Made by a program: the position numbers and the translations under genes | Shown: positions 17,882 through 26,267 of the stretch, in pieces | Numbering within the stretch: the first letter of the stretch is position 1 | Layout: every line of letters starts with the position of its first letter | NCBI GenBank assembly: GCA_900473185.1 | Contig: UCKU01000008.1 | Coordinates: 259,565 to 323,564 of the forward strand | Length of the DNA stretch: 64,000 nucleotides | Direction of reading: 5' to 3' | Origin: Hyphomicrobiales bacterium | GTDB taxonomy: Bacteria > Pseudomonadota > Alphaproteobacteria > Rhizobiales > Rhizobiaceae | Notes under the pieces: model-generated | Seen by the model: the letters and a program-made list of their open reading frames with translations, nothing else | The model's database searches: none | What the model was told of the DNA's origin: nothing

Positions 17882-18382
17882 CTATCCTTCCACGCCGAAG
17901 ATGATCGCGAGGGCGCGGTTCTCATCGATGCCGTGCAGGTGGGCGAGATCTTCGACGGATTGATCCGCCTCGGCCTCTATGCCGCGCTGCCTGAGCTTCG
18001 CCAGGAGATCGGCCTGTGACTGGCCGGTGACATCGGCAAGGGCCGAAAGCGGGGCATAGACCAGCGCCTGTTCGATTGGCCGCTCCAGCTGCGGCCCGGT
18101 GATCTGCCCCCAGCTGAAGACGGAAGCGGCAAGCACGGTCGCGAAAACCGCAATGCCGTAGCGGCCCCAGCGCGCCTTCAGATGCGACTGGAAGGGCTTG
18201 ATGTTGGCGACGATGTGGCCGATGGCGCCTGTGACGAAGAACCAGGAGAACCATTGGTGGACGACGGTCATGAGGCCTCGTTCCCATTCGAAGAACATCA
18301 TGACGCCCGTGCCTGCCATCAGCAGGAAGGAGCCGATCGTCAGGGGTGTCGCCCAGCTGCGTGTCGTGATCCTACCGGCCAT
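17882..18382 (-). CDS. DUF4405-like membrane protein
   Basis: A 166-residue protein with three or four hydrophobic helices in the first 105 residues. The pattern of spaced histidines (VVHQWFSWFF, GAIGHIVANIKPFQSHLKARW) is like DUF4405/FdnI-type small cytochrome b-like proteins, so heme binding is possible. The C-terminal third is a soluble helical domain (DLLAKLRQRGIEAEADQSVEDLAHLHGI). Start at 18382 with GGGAGC 8 nt upstream. Its promoter carries twin operators, so expression is probably tightly repressed. Function unknown. Confidence 0.7.
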   Translation of the reverse strand: MAGRITTRSWATPLTIGSFLLMAGTGVMMFFEWERGLMTVVHQWFSWFFVTGAIGHIVANIKPFQSHLKARWGRYGIAVFATVLAASVFSWGQITGPQLERPIEQALVYAPLSALADVTGQSQADLLAKLRQRGIEAEADQSVEDLAHLHGIDENRALAIIFGVEG

Positions 18383-18485
18383 TGGAGCTGCTCCCGATGA
18401 TTGCGTCGATCGGCCTGATTGCCGCGCGCGGTTCTGCTGCGCCGGCGCCGCACCTCCGTGCGCCGGTTAAGATCTGCTGTGCCAT
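18372..18485 (-). CDS. Possible 37-residue leader ORF overlapping the DUF4405 start
   Basis: The first good ATG (18485) behind the predicted promoter has GGAG 5 nt upstream and opens a 37-codon frame that ends 11 nt inside the DUF4405 gene in another frame. The peptide is basic with one Cys (GARRCGAG). Such an overlap is typical of a translational-coupling leader, but coding by chance in high G+C sequence cannot be excluded. Confidence 0.3.
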   Translation of the reverse strand: MAQQILTGARRCGAGAAEPRAAIRPIDAIIGSSSNGR

Positions 18486-18498
18486 ATCCGCTCCATTG

Positions 18499-18566
18499 TG
18501 TGTATAATGCACATATATCAAGAGTGGAGCGGGTTGTCAATAAATATGTGTAAAATGCACATATAT
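18499..18566 (-). promoter_or_regulatory. Promoter with twin operators for the DUF4405 gene
   Basis: On the minus strand TTGACA (18540-18535), a 17-bp spacer and TATATG (18517-18512) form a near-consensus housekeeping promoter. Two 20-bp repeats differing at one base (18499-18518 and 18547-18566), each with a TGTG-N7-CACA inverted repeat, flank it: one covers the -10 region and the other lies just upstream of the -35. This is the layout of a repressor-controlled promoter. No regulator gene is adjacent. Confidence 0.75.
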
Positions 18567-18661
18567 TCATCCGCCGACGATTGTCGGCGGTGACGACGAG
18601 AGGAATTGGCAGAGGGGCAGGTAGCCGATGGAGGGGCGGGGCTGGCACAGCCCCGGCCGAG

Positions 18662-20149
18662 TTACGATTGAGCGCGGCTCGCGGTCGTCGCTGAAATCGC
18701 CGTCAAGGTTTCCGCATCGCGGCCATAGATGTCGTCGAAATAGTGGATGACGCCATCATCCGTCGGCCATGCGGTGAAATAGGAGACGTAGACCGGAACC
18801 TGTTCCGGAACCGGCATGTCCTTCTTGGCGCCATCGGCGATCTGCTGGTCGACGAACTCGACCGAGGTCTTCAGGACAGCGGCGGCCATGGCTTTCGGGT
18901 TTTCCAGGCGCACGCAGCCGTGGCTGAACATGCGGTCCTGCGAGGCGAATTTACCGCGGGCAGGGGTGTCGTGCATGTAGATGTCGTGCGAGTTCGGGAA
19001 GAGGATCTTCAGCTGGCCGAGCGCGTTGTCAGCACCCGGCGGCTGGACGACGCCGATATTTTCGAGCGGCTGCGACCAGTCGACCTTGGCTGATGGCATC
19101 GTCTTGCCCTTGACCGAGACCACATAGCCTTCCTTGTCCAGATAGGCGGGGTCGCGCTTCAGATGCGGCAGCATCTCGTTGCGGATGATCGATTGCGGCA
19201 CGCCCCAGTCGGGGTTGAATTCGACCGTCTTGATCGAGGCGTCGAAGAAGTTGGTCTGGTGATCCTGCTGGCCGATCACCGCCTTCATCGAGAGCGTCAG
19301 CGTGCTGTTTTCGTAATAATAGGCCATGTAGGCCGGCTGGTTGATGAAGACGTAGCGCTCCGGGAATTCCTGCGGCAGCCAGCGCATTTCCTCCATCGCC
19401 ACGATCACCTTGTTGATGTTGGCGGCAGTATCACCGCCCTGGCCTGAGGTGCGCAGGTAATGGAGTTCGGCGGCAAGCTGGGCGAATTTCGGATTGCTCG
19501 GCAGAAGGCGGTCGAAGACCACCATCAGGTCCGGCGTGGCCGAGAGCTGGGCGATCGTCGCCTTCAGATCGACCGGCTTGCGCTTGAAATCATAATAGTT
19601 GGACAGCTTGTTGGGATCGATGCGGCCGCGGAAATTATCCTGCAGGAACATCAGCATCTTGGCCGAGAGGGAGGCTTCGAATTCGGCCAGTGCTCTCGCG
19701 CGGTCGCCTCCTTGAGGAGGAGCAACGGCATAATCGCCGGCATTCAATCCCCAGTCCTCAGCCTGCTTCAGAAGGCTGAGCGCCTGCGCGGCCTTGGGGG
19801 TCGGTCCCTTGCCATCGACCCAGATGAGCTTTGCCTTCGGCTGGGCGTAATAGGCCTCGACCGCCTCGGCGATGTCATTGTTCATCAGGATCTGGAGGCC
19901 GTCCATTTCGTTCAGGACCTTGGCCTGATTGCCGCTGGCTGAATCAAAGAGCGCCGACAGCGAAGCGCCCGTATCCTGTCGGACGATATGGACGGGGCGG
20001 CGCGCCGGAACCGTATAGGCGGGCTTCTGGCTGGTCTGCGCGAGGGGCGGCGCCGGCAGTGGCTCGGCGCGCACGGCAATTGCACTCCCCGAGAGCACCA
20101 GAAGACCGGCGAGCGGTGCAATCCAGCGGGAAGATGTTTTCAGCGACAT
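18662..20149 (-). CDS. L,D-transpeptidase (YcbB/LdtD-like)
   Basis: A 495-residue exported enzyme that makes 3-3 cross-links in peptidoglycan or attaches proteins to it. An N-terminal signal (MSLKTSSRWIAPLAGLLVLSGSAIA) is followed by the YcbB-type scaffold domain and the YkuD catalytic domain, whose motif SHGCVRLENP contains the nucleophile Cys412. A long insertion within the catalytic part (residues about 330-380) is the capping subdomain of YcbB enzymes. Start at 20149 is preferred (AAGGA 7 nt upstream, proper signal peptide) over an open frame reaching 20329. Rhizobiales grow at the pole using such enzymes. Confidence 0.93.
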   Translation of the reverse strand: MSLKTSSRWIAPLAGLLVLSGSAIAVRAEPLPAPPLAQTSQKPAYTVPARRPVHIVRQDTGASLSALFDSASGNQAKVLNEMDGLQILMNNDIAEAVEAYYAQPKAKLIWVDGKGPTPKAAQALSLLKQAEDWGLNAGDYAVAPPQGGDRARALAEFEASLSAKMLMFLQDNFRGRIDPNKLSNYYDFKRKPVDLKATIAQLSATPDLMVVFDRLLPSNPKFAQLAAELHYLRTSGQGGDTAANINKVIVAMEEMRWLPQEFPERYVFINQPAYMAYYYENSTLTLSMKAVIGQQDHQTNFFDASIKTVEFNPDWGVPQSIIRNEMLPHLKRDPAYLDKEGYVVSVKGKTMPSAKVDWSQPLENIGVVQPPGADNALGQLKILFPNSHDIYMHDTPARGKFASQDRMFSHGCVRLENPKAMAAAVLKTSVEFVDQQIADGAKKDMPVPEQVPVYVSYFTAWPTDDGVIHYFDDIYGRDAETLTAISATTASRAQS

Positions 20150-20341
20150 TCTGACGTCCTTGAAAGCTGATTGAAACACTGTCTCGGCGCGCGCAGTCTT
20201 GGGGCCAGCGCGTGCGGGCAGTCTGAGTGGGGGCATTGGCTGACTAAAGCGCCAACAATCGGGCAGAAGATGGGCATTGCTTGCGTCTGGCAAGCCCACA
20301 TAAGCCAGAAGTCGTTGGAACGAAATCACTTTTTCGACAGA

Positions 20342-21250
20342 TCAGCCGTGATCCGTCGACACTTCCGCCAGCGATGCCTTGCGCAGCCGCTGCGAGAGGA
20401 AGTCGATGCAGAGCCTCACCTTGGCTGCGGCAAGCCGGCTGTGAGGGAAGACGACATGGATCGGGGCGGCGGCCAGTTTTGCCTTCGGCAAGACGACCTC
20501 CAGCGCGCCACTGTCGATATCGTCCTTGATATCCCAGATCGACTTCAGCACGAGCCCCGCGCCGAGCAGCGCCCAGCGATGGGCGAGTTCGCCATTGTTG
20601 GTGGTGAGTTTGGCTGTGACATTGGCGCTGCGCCCATCGGCAAAGGTCCAGTGCGTGTTGGGCGGGTCTCCGAAGGCGATGACGTCGTGGGTGAGCAGAT
20701 CGTCGATCGTCTCGGGACGGCCTCGGCGATCGAGATAGACGGGGGAGGCGCAGATGACACGACGGTTGGGTGCGATCTGTCGGGCGATCAGGCTGGAGTC
20801 GGACAGCGCGCCGAAACGAACCGCGAGATCGTAGCCGGCCTCGACGATATTCACCAGGCCATCCTCGGTATCGAGATGGACGGTAAGATCGGGATGGGCC
20901 TGCTGGAATTCATGCAGGATCGGCGCCAGCCAGCGGCGGCCGAAGGCATAGGTGGCGGTTACTTTCAAAAGGCCACTTGCCGTATCCCTGCCGCTCGTCA
21001 CCTCGGTTTCGGCATCGTCGATCTCGGTCAGGATCTTCGAGCAGCGTTCGTAGAAGCGCGCGCCTTCTTCCGTCAGGGAGAGAGACCGCGTCGTCCTGTT
21101 GACGAGGCGGACACCCAGCCTCTCTTCCAGTCGTGACAGCTTGCGGCTGACGACGGTCAGCGAGAAGTTCAGCTCGCGGGCCGCGCCCGAGAGACTGCCG
21201 GCCTGAACCACGCGCACGAAGACGAGCATGTCGAGGAAATTGTCGCTCAT
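20342..21250 (-). CDS. LysR-family transcriptional regulator
   Basis: A 302-residue LTTR of the DmlR/AaeR-like branch: FLDMLVFVRVVQAGSLSGAAREL at the N-terminus, HTH at about residues 20-40, effector domain from 90. The start at 21250 has only a weak binding site. It is divergent from an SDR gene at 21368, which is the likely target; an overlapping stretch of 117 nt between them holds the promoters. Confidence 0.9.
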   Translation of the reverse strand: MSDNFLDMLVFVRVVQAGSLSGAARELNFSLTVVSRKLSRLEERLGVRLVNRTTRSLSLTEEGARFYERCSKILTEIDDAETEVTSGRDTASGLLKVTATYAFGRRWLAPILHEFQQAHPDLTVHLDTEDGLVNIVEAGYDLAVRFGALSDSSLIARQIAPNRRVICASPVYLDRRGRPETIDDLLTHDVIAFGDPPNTHWTFADGRSANVTAKLTTNNGELAHRWALLGAGLVLKSIWDIKDDIDSGALEVVLPKAKLAAAPIHVVFPHSRLAAAKVRLCIDFLSQRLRKASLAEVSTDHG

Positions 21251-21367
21251 ATTCTTGCTGATATCGCAAGAGATAGTCGACAACAACACCTATTCTGGCA
21301 AGAGCGTTGTCGCGCTAGCTTCTCCTCATCGAAACCACGCGGGATCGCCGCAAACTGGAGAGAGCAG

Positions 21368-22081
21368 ATGATATCCCTGGCCAAACACCGCGTTCTCGTC
21401 GTCGGCGGAAGCTCCGGCATCGGCCTTGCCGTTGCGCAACAGGCTGCCGCTGCGGGAGCTGAGGTGACGATTGCCTCGCGCTCTGCCGACAAGCTTGCTG
21501 AAGCCGCCCGGTCGATCAGTGAGAAGATCGAGACGGCAGTTCTGGACACGGGCGACAATGCCAGCGTCGAGGCATTCTTTGCCGCTCACGCCGCCTGGGA
21601 TCATATCGTCGTCTCCGCTGCCCAGACGGCGAGCGGGCCCGTGCGCAAGCTGCCGCTCGATGATGCGGCCCGCGCCGTGGACAGCAAATTCTGGGGCGCT
21701 TATCGCATTGCACGGGCAGCGCGTCTTGCCGAGCGCGGCACGCTGACCTTCATTTCGGGCTTCCTCAGCGAGCGTCCATCGGCCTCCTCAGTGCTGCAGG
21801 GGGCGATCAATGCGGCGCTGGAATCGCTGGCGCGGGGGTTGGCGTTGGAATTGTCACCGGTCAGGGTCAATGCGGTTTCGCCCGGACTGATCGATACGCC
21901 GCTCTGGTCGAAGATGGATGAGGGCAACCGCAATGCGATGTTCGAGCGCGTCGCGGGCAGCCTGCCGGCAAAGACGGTCGGCCAGCCCTCCGATATTGCC
22001 AATGCCGTGCTCTTCCTGATGGTGACGCCCTTTGCCACCGGCTCGACGGTGCGTGTCGATGGCGGCGGGGCGATCGGGTGA
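21368..22081 (+). CDS. Divergent SDR-family protein lacking the catalytic Tyr-Lys pair
   Basis: A 237-residue Rossmann protein with a normal cofactor loop (GGSSGIG, 13-19) and a normal C-terminus (FATGSTVRVDGGGAIG). The catalytic region is altered: aligning the following helix (LESLARGLALEL) with standard SDRs puts Gln144 and Asn148 where Tyr and Lys are expected, and the NNAG motif is replaced by SAAQ. The Ser before it (Ser130) is kept. It may act by a different mechanism or be a binding or regulatory protein. GGAGAG lies 6 nt before ATG. A VOC gene follows at once. Confidence 0.85.
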   Translation: MISLAKHRVLVVGGSSGIGLAVAQQAAAAGAEVTIASRSADKLAEAARSISEKIETAVLDTGDNASVEAFFAAHAAWDHIVVSAAQTASGPVRKLPLDDAARAVDSKFWGAYRIARAARLAERGTLTFISGFLSERPSASSVLQGAINAALESLARGLALELSPVRVNAVSPGLIDTPLWSKMDEGNRNAMFERVAGSLPAKTVGQPSDIANAVLFLMVTPFATGSTVRVDGGGAIG

Positions 22082-22085
22082 TGCC

Positions 22086-22478
22086 ATGCAGCTCGACCAT
22101 GTGACCTTACGCACGGCGGATCTGGAAGGAACAAGGCAGTTTTTGCAGGATCTGCTGGGGCTGACGGTCGGCTATCGTCCGGATTTCGGCTTTGCCGGCT
22201 ACTGGCTTTACAGTGGTGATGGGCCGGTCGTTCACCTTATTCCCGGCGGCGGCAGGGCCGTCGGCCGGGACGCAGAGACGATCGACCATATCGGCTTCCG
22301 CCTCGAAGGCTATGAGGCCTTCCGGCAGAAGCTCGACAGGAACGAAATTCCCTATTCCACCATGGATCTCGCCGAACTCGGCGAACGGCGTCTCTTCGTG
22401 CGCACACCAGGCGGCATTCTGCTGGAACTCGTTTTTCGCGAAGGCGGGACGTCTGATCGAACAAATCGGGTTCCTTGA
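22086..22478 (+). CDS. VOC-superfamily (glyoxalase/dioxygenase-like) protein
   Basis: A 130-residue metal-dependent fold protein made of two beta-alpha-beta-beta-beta modules. Typical features are MQLDHVTLRTADLEGTRQF at the start, VVHLIPGG, and the second half DHIGFRLEGYEAFRQ with the final GGILLELVF strand. His at position 5, His56 and Glu in LLELVF are candidate metal ligands. It starts 5 nt after the SDR stop and is almost certainly co-transcribed with it. The substrate is unknown. Confidence 0.85.
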   Translation: MQLDHVTLRTADLEGTRQFLQDLLGLTVGYRPDFGFAGYWLYSGDGPVVHLIPGGGRAVGRDAETIDHIGFRLEGYEAFRQKLDRNEIPYSTMDLAELGERRLFVRTPGGILLELVFREGGTSDRTNRVP

Positions 22479-22501
22479 AGACAATGCCGCCGCGTGCGCG
22501 C

Positions 22502-22537
22502 ATGACCGTCATCGGCAGAGCGCCTGCTGACGGTCAT
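22502..22537. terminator. Hairpin after the SDR-VOC pair
   Basis: A perfect 10-bp stem (ATGACCGTCA / TGACGGTCAT) with a 16-nt loop follows the VOC gene. No T-run follows, so termination is not certain. Confidence 0.35.
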
Positions 22538-22596
22538 GAGACAGTGTGGACCTGACCCCGTGGCCTTTTGCATTCTTGTTGCCTCTGGCAGCACGG

Positions 22597-23247
22597 CTAT
22601 TGCCAGTTCCGGCGGCGTTCGAGCTCGGCCTCAGAGGGCTGATCCGACACGAATGAGCCCGCCTGGATTTCGCCGTTCCGCTCATAGGTGGCAACGATGA
22701 CGCCGTTGTTGGAGATCAGCGATCTCGTGAGCTTCAGGGCGCCCGGGGTCGCGCCGCCCTCGAACAGCCGTTTGCCCTTGCCGAGGAGCAGCGGGAAGGT
22801 CAGCACGGTCATTTCGTCGATCAGCTCGTTGGCAAGCAGGGTCTTGATGAGATTGCCCGATCCCTGAATGAGCAGGACCGGCCCGTTCTCCTGTTTGATC
22901 TTGCGCAGCGCCGCGACGATGTCGGGTCCAAGCGATTGCGAATTCTGCCAGGTGAGGGTTTCGGGCCGATGCGTCGCGACATATTTCACAGCGGGATTGA
23001 AGGCCTTGGCGATGTCGTCGTCCTGATAGGGCCAGTAGGCGGCGAAGATGTCGTAGGTCCTGCGGCCGAGCAGCAGCGCGAAGGGCTTTGCGAAGAGCTC
23101 GCCGATCACGGATCCCATCGTGTCGTCTGCATAGGGGAATACCCAGCCACCAAACCTGAAACCGTTGACGGGGTCCTCGTCAGGGCCGCCGGGTGCCTGC
23201 ATGATGCCGTCGAGGCTGACGAATGTGGAAGCGATGATCTTTCTCAT
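22597..23247 (-). CDS. RibD C-terminal/dihydrofolate-reductase-like protein
   Basis: A 216-residue NADPH-binding-fold protein of the YwjB/YyaP type: MRKIIASTFVSLDGIMQAPGGPDED at the start, LLLGRRTYDIFAAYWP, and the LLIQGSGNLIKTLLANELIDEMTVLTFPLLLGKGKRLF segment characteristic of RibD_C. Such stand-alone proteins are common in rhizobia; the reaction is unknown, although a pteridine- or flavin-like reductase activity is suggested by family. Convergent with nothing; starts at 23247, divergent from a hydrolase gene. Confidence 0.88.
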   Translation of the reverse strand: MRKIIASTFVSLDGIMQAPGGPDEDPVNGFRFGGWVFPYADDTMGSVIGELFAKPFALLLGRRTYDIFAAYWPYQDDDIAKAFNPAVKYVATHRPETLTWQNSQSLGPDIVAALRKIKQENGPVLLIQGSGNLIKTLLANELIDEMTVLTFPLLLGKGKRLFEGGATPGALKLTRSLISNNGVIVATYERNGEIQAGSFVSDQPSEAELERRRNWQ

Positions 23248-23448
23248 GGGTGTCTCTCCTCTTGGTGGTCGGCGCCATTAGGCCGGATCTCGGCCTGAGG
23301 ACGAAGCAAGCGACAGCATGCCGACAAATCGCGGGGAAATTTATGGGAGACTTGCTGGTCTGCGCGTGCGAGTTTCGCCACGCAGGGAGGGCAGCTGCTT
23401 CGGCAGTAAGGTCTGCCTCCCGTCCGGGATGCGAAGGTGAGGGTGAAC

Positions 23449-24207
23449 ATGCCTGATGTGACACGACATCTCATCGACAGGGGTGACGGGGCAAGTGTGG
23501 AGCTTTTTCAAGCTCGACCCGACAGCCAAGCGCCTGCAGGGGCAATCCTTTTCGTCCACGGCAATCAGGGCGGCCGCCTCGTCGGCGCGAAAGAGGCCGT
23601 CGATACGGGCACGCTGCTTCGGTTCTGTTCCCGTTTGAATATCATCGCGGCGGCGGTCTCGCAGCCGGGCTTCGGGGCGTCCGATGGACCCGCGGATTTC
23701 TGCGGGCCGAACACCCAGCGGGCGATCATGGCCGCGCTTTCCTTCCTGCGGGAGCAGCCTTGCGTCGACCCTGATCGCATCGTTCTCTACGGCAACAGCC
23801 GGGGCGCGGTCGCCTCGGCCATGGTGGCAGCCCAGGTTTCAGATCTCAGAGCCGTGATCCTGCGCAGTGGGGTCTATGACCTCAAGGCTGCCTACGAGGC
23901 CAGTTCGAAAGGCTTGCGATGGGCGATCGAGCAGGAGTCCGGCCTGTCGAACGAAGCCTTCCTGGCCCGCTCGGCCCTGCATCACGCGCCGAAAATCCGG
24001 GCGGAAACCTTATTGCTGCATGGAAGGCTCGATGAGCGTGCTCCCGTTGCCCAGGCCGAGCTGTTCTCCGATGCGCTGTCCGACGCAGGAGTGTCGGTCA
24101 TGCTCCACGTCTTCGAATGTGGGCACAACATTCCCCGGGAATATGCGCAGGAGGCGCAGCGCTCCTTTCTTCAAAGGATGTTCGATCCGGTTGTGACGTA
24201 CCATTGA
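23449..24207 (+). CDS. Alpha/beta-hydrolase (prolyl-oligopeptidase/BAAT-like) protein
   Basis: A 252-residue serine hydrolase fold. The oxyanion segment is AILFVHGNQGG, the nucleophile elbow is YGNSRGAVAS (GNSRG, Ser about 123), the acid is expected in LLLHGRLDERAPV and the catalytic His in ECGHNIPRE. There is no signal peptide. ATG at 23449 has AAGGTGAG upstream; a GTG at 23437 is less likely. Substrate unknown. Confidence 0.85.
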   Translation: MPDVTRHLIDRGDGASVELFQARPDSQAPAGAILFVHGNQGGRLVGAKEAVDTGTLLRFCSRLNIIAAAVSQPGFGASDGPADFCGPNTQRAIMAALSFLREQPCVDPDRIVLYGNSRGAVASAMVAAQVSDLRAVILRSGVYDLKAAYEASSKGLRWAIEQESGLSNEAFLARSALHHAPKIRAETLLLHGRLDERAPVAQAELFSDALSDAGVSVMLHVFECGHNIPREYAQEAQRSFLQRMFDPVVTYH

Positions 24208-24298
24208 GCAGGTATGGCCGGGCTGGCTCCTGACGCGGGAGCGAAAGTGTTTCAGGCCGGTACCGGCGATCCGGCTACGGCAATGGGAGGAAAGTGGC

Positions 24299-24733
24299 TT
24301 GTTTCGTTATCTCTGCGTCGCGATATTGGCGGTGGTGCCGGTCGCTTCCGCTCATGCTCAATCGCCGAATTTCTGCAGAAACAGCTTCAAGCCCAATGAG
24401 CCAATCGAGACACGCTTCATGGGGTTCAACTACGCACTGATGATGCATGTTCTCGCAGAGAAGTATTGCGGGGCAAAGTCGACGCCGATGCGGCAGCGAT
24501 TCCTGGGATATATCGAGAAGCAGGGCTGTGGTCCGGGAACAGAGATTTATGCGGATACAGAGAAAGCCATCGCCCATATGGAGGGTGCCAGCTTGAAGCT
24601 CCTCGCGCAGGACGGAGACACGACGCTCAAGATGTCCGAGAAACAGGTACGAGAATGGGCATCGACTGCCGCAAAAGAGCTCGGAGGATGCGACGCACTC
24701 AAAAAGGCGCACGATGCCGAACTTCAGCCGTGA
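24299..24733 (+). CDS. Small exported hypothetical protein
   Basis: A 144-residue precursor starting at TTG (24299) with GGGAGG 8 nt upstream. A signal peptide (MFRYLCVAILAVVPVASAHA) is cleaved near AHAQ. The mature protein has four cysteines (NFC, EKYC, KQGC, GGC), which could form two disulfides, and is otherwise helical and charged. I do not recognise it. No partner gene is evident; TetR is convergent downstream. Confidence 0.65.
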   Translation: MFRYLCVAILAVVPVASAHAQSPNFCRNSFKPNEPIETRFMGFNYALMMHVLAEKYCGAKSTPMRQRFLGYIEKQGCGPGTEIYADTEKAIAHMEGASLKLLAQDGDTTLKMSEKQVREWASTAAKELGGCDALKKAHDAELQP

Positions 24734-24815
24734 GCGTATAGCGCGAAAACGCCGCTGGACATCGGATCGGAAGCGAGAGTTCTCGCGGCGGCCGCCCGTG
24801 ATATCACCTAACCAT

Positions 24816-25442
24816 CTACCTCAGGCTGCCGAGATAGGCGCAGAACATGTCGGCCATCGCGTCTGCGAAGGCTGAGATCTCGCTCTCGTCATGCGCTGCC
24901 TCGGAAAATTCCTTTCCGACCGTGCTCATCGTCGTCATGACGAGGTCTCCGGCCATGGTCCGGATTGCATCGGATGCATCGGGCAGTGCTTCCCGCATGA
25001 ACTGCTCGATAATGGCATCGGCGGCGCCCCGTGCCTCCTGCGCTTCGGGGGCGTCGCGATAGAGGGGTGCGGCATCGTTCAGCGCGACGCGGACGGCGGC
25101 TTCCTCGCACTCGGAGCGAATGAAGGCGTGGACCAACGATCGCAGCCGGTCGAGCGGCGGACGGGCCTCGTCGCCAAGGACTTCGCCCAGCAGATTCGAG
25201 GTTTGCCGCCATTCGTCGCTCTGCAGCCGGAACAGGATGGCGGCCTTGTTGGGGAAATATTGATAGAGCGAGCCGACGCTGACGCCGGCTCTTTCGGCCA
25301 CACGAGCGGTCGTAAAACGCTGCGCGCCTTCCTGCGCCAAAACCTGAACAGCGGCCTGCAGAATGGCGTTTACGAGCTCGTTCGAGCGCGCCTGTCTCGG
25401 CGCTTTTCTTGAAGAAATTCCAGGGCTTGGACGATCAACCAT
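24816..25442 (-). CDS. TetR/AcrR-family transcriptional regulator
   Basis: A 208-residue repressor with HTH at residues about 40-62 (TTARVAERAGVSVGSLYQYFPNKAAIL), a motif common in regulators of efflux and detoxification genes. Start ATG 25442; a TTG at 25457 is an alternative. It is divergent from the methyltransferase gene at 25534; an inverted repeat overlapping that gene's ribosome binding site is a candidate operator. Confidence 0.88.
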   Translation of the reverse strand: MVDRPSPGISSRKAPRQARSNELVNAILQAAVQVLAQEGAQRFTTARVAERAGVSVGSLYQYFPNKAAILFRLQSDEWRQTSNLLGEVLGDEARPPLDRLRSLVHAFIRSECEEAAVRVALNDAAPLYRDAPEAQEARGAADAIIEQFMREALPDASDAIRTMAGDLVMTTMSTVGKEFSEAAHDESEISAFADAMADMFCAYLGSLR

Positions 25443-25492
25443 ACCGGCATTCCGCAAATGCGATTAGCGAATGCGACGGATTATTCGTATTT

Positions 25493-25521
25493 TCATTTCG
25501 AAAGCAAGCCATCCGAAATGA
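25493..25521. promoter_or_regulatory. Inverted repeat upstream of the methyltransferase gene
   Basis: TCATTTCG and CGAAATGA, perfect 8-bp arms with a 13-nt spacer, lie between tetR and the methyltransferase gene and reach the AAGGA site of the latter. It may be the TetR operator. Confidence 0.45.
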
Positions 25522-25533
25522 AGGATTTCCCTG

Positions 25534-26190
25534 ATGAATACCCTCGCAAGCGCACCGCTCGCGCCGCTTCTCGATCAGCTGTTTGCCGAGGCCGACAAGG
25601 CCACCAGCCCGGCCATGGCCGCGCTCTCCCGCGATGAGCGGGAACGGCTCATGCACAGCAAGACAGAATATCTCGATTTCTACGGACGCATGAAAGACCT
25701 GTGGCTGCCCGTTTCGCGCCAGACCGGAGAGCTGCTCTACATGCTGGCGCGCAGCACCAATGCCAGGACCATCGTCGAATTCGGCACGTCCTTCGGCATT
25801 TCGACGCTCTATCTTGCCGCTGCCCTTCGCGACAATGGCGGCGGGCGGCTGATCAGCAGCGAATTCGAGGTTTCGAAGGTTGCGCGGGCGCGACGGAACC
25901 TTGCCGAAGGCGGCCTTGCCGATCTCGTCGAGATCCGCGAAGGCGATGCGCTCCAGACATTAAGCACCGATCTTCCTGATAGTATCGACCTGCTTCTGCT
26001 TGACGGGGCGAAGTCGCTCTATCCGGAGGTGCTGGCGCTGGTCGAAGGCCGGCTTCGGCCCGGTGCGCTCGTCATTGCCGACGATGCCGATTACTGCCCC
26101 CAATATCTCGACCATGTCCGCTTGCCTGCAGGCGGATACATGTCCACGCCGTTTGCCGACGACATCGAGCTGTCGATGCGCGTGGCCTGA
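25534..26190 (+). CDS. SAM-dependent O-methyltransferase-like protein
   Basis: A 218-residue class I methyltransferase. The SAM-binding motif I is IVEFGTSFGISTLYLAAAL (about 78-96), the acidic residue after strand 2 is in ISSEFE, and motif III is DSIDLLLLDGAKSLYPEVL, as in catechol O-methyltransferase-like enzymes of the family methyltransf_24. A helical N-terminal cap precedes it. It is the first of two genes (methyltransferase, SDR) facing a TetR regulator. Substrate unknown. Confidence 0.87.
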   Translation: MNTLASAPLAPLLDQLFAEADKATSPAMAALSRDERERLMHSKTEYLDFYGRMKDLWLPVSRQTGELLYMLARSTNARTIVEFGTSFGISTLYLAAALRDNGGGRLISSEFEVSKVARARRNLAEGGLADLVEIREGDALQTLSTDLPDSIDLLLLDGAKSLYPEVLALVEGRLRPGALVIADDADYCPQYLDHVRLPAGGYMSTPFADDIELSMRVA

Positions 26191-26267
26191 CTTCGACTAT
26201 TTCCCGCACAACCACCCTAACCTCAAACAGGGCTGCCCGATGGGGCGCCCGGTCATGGAGATTTTCA

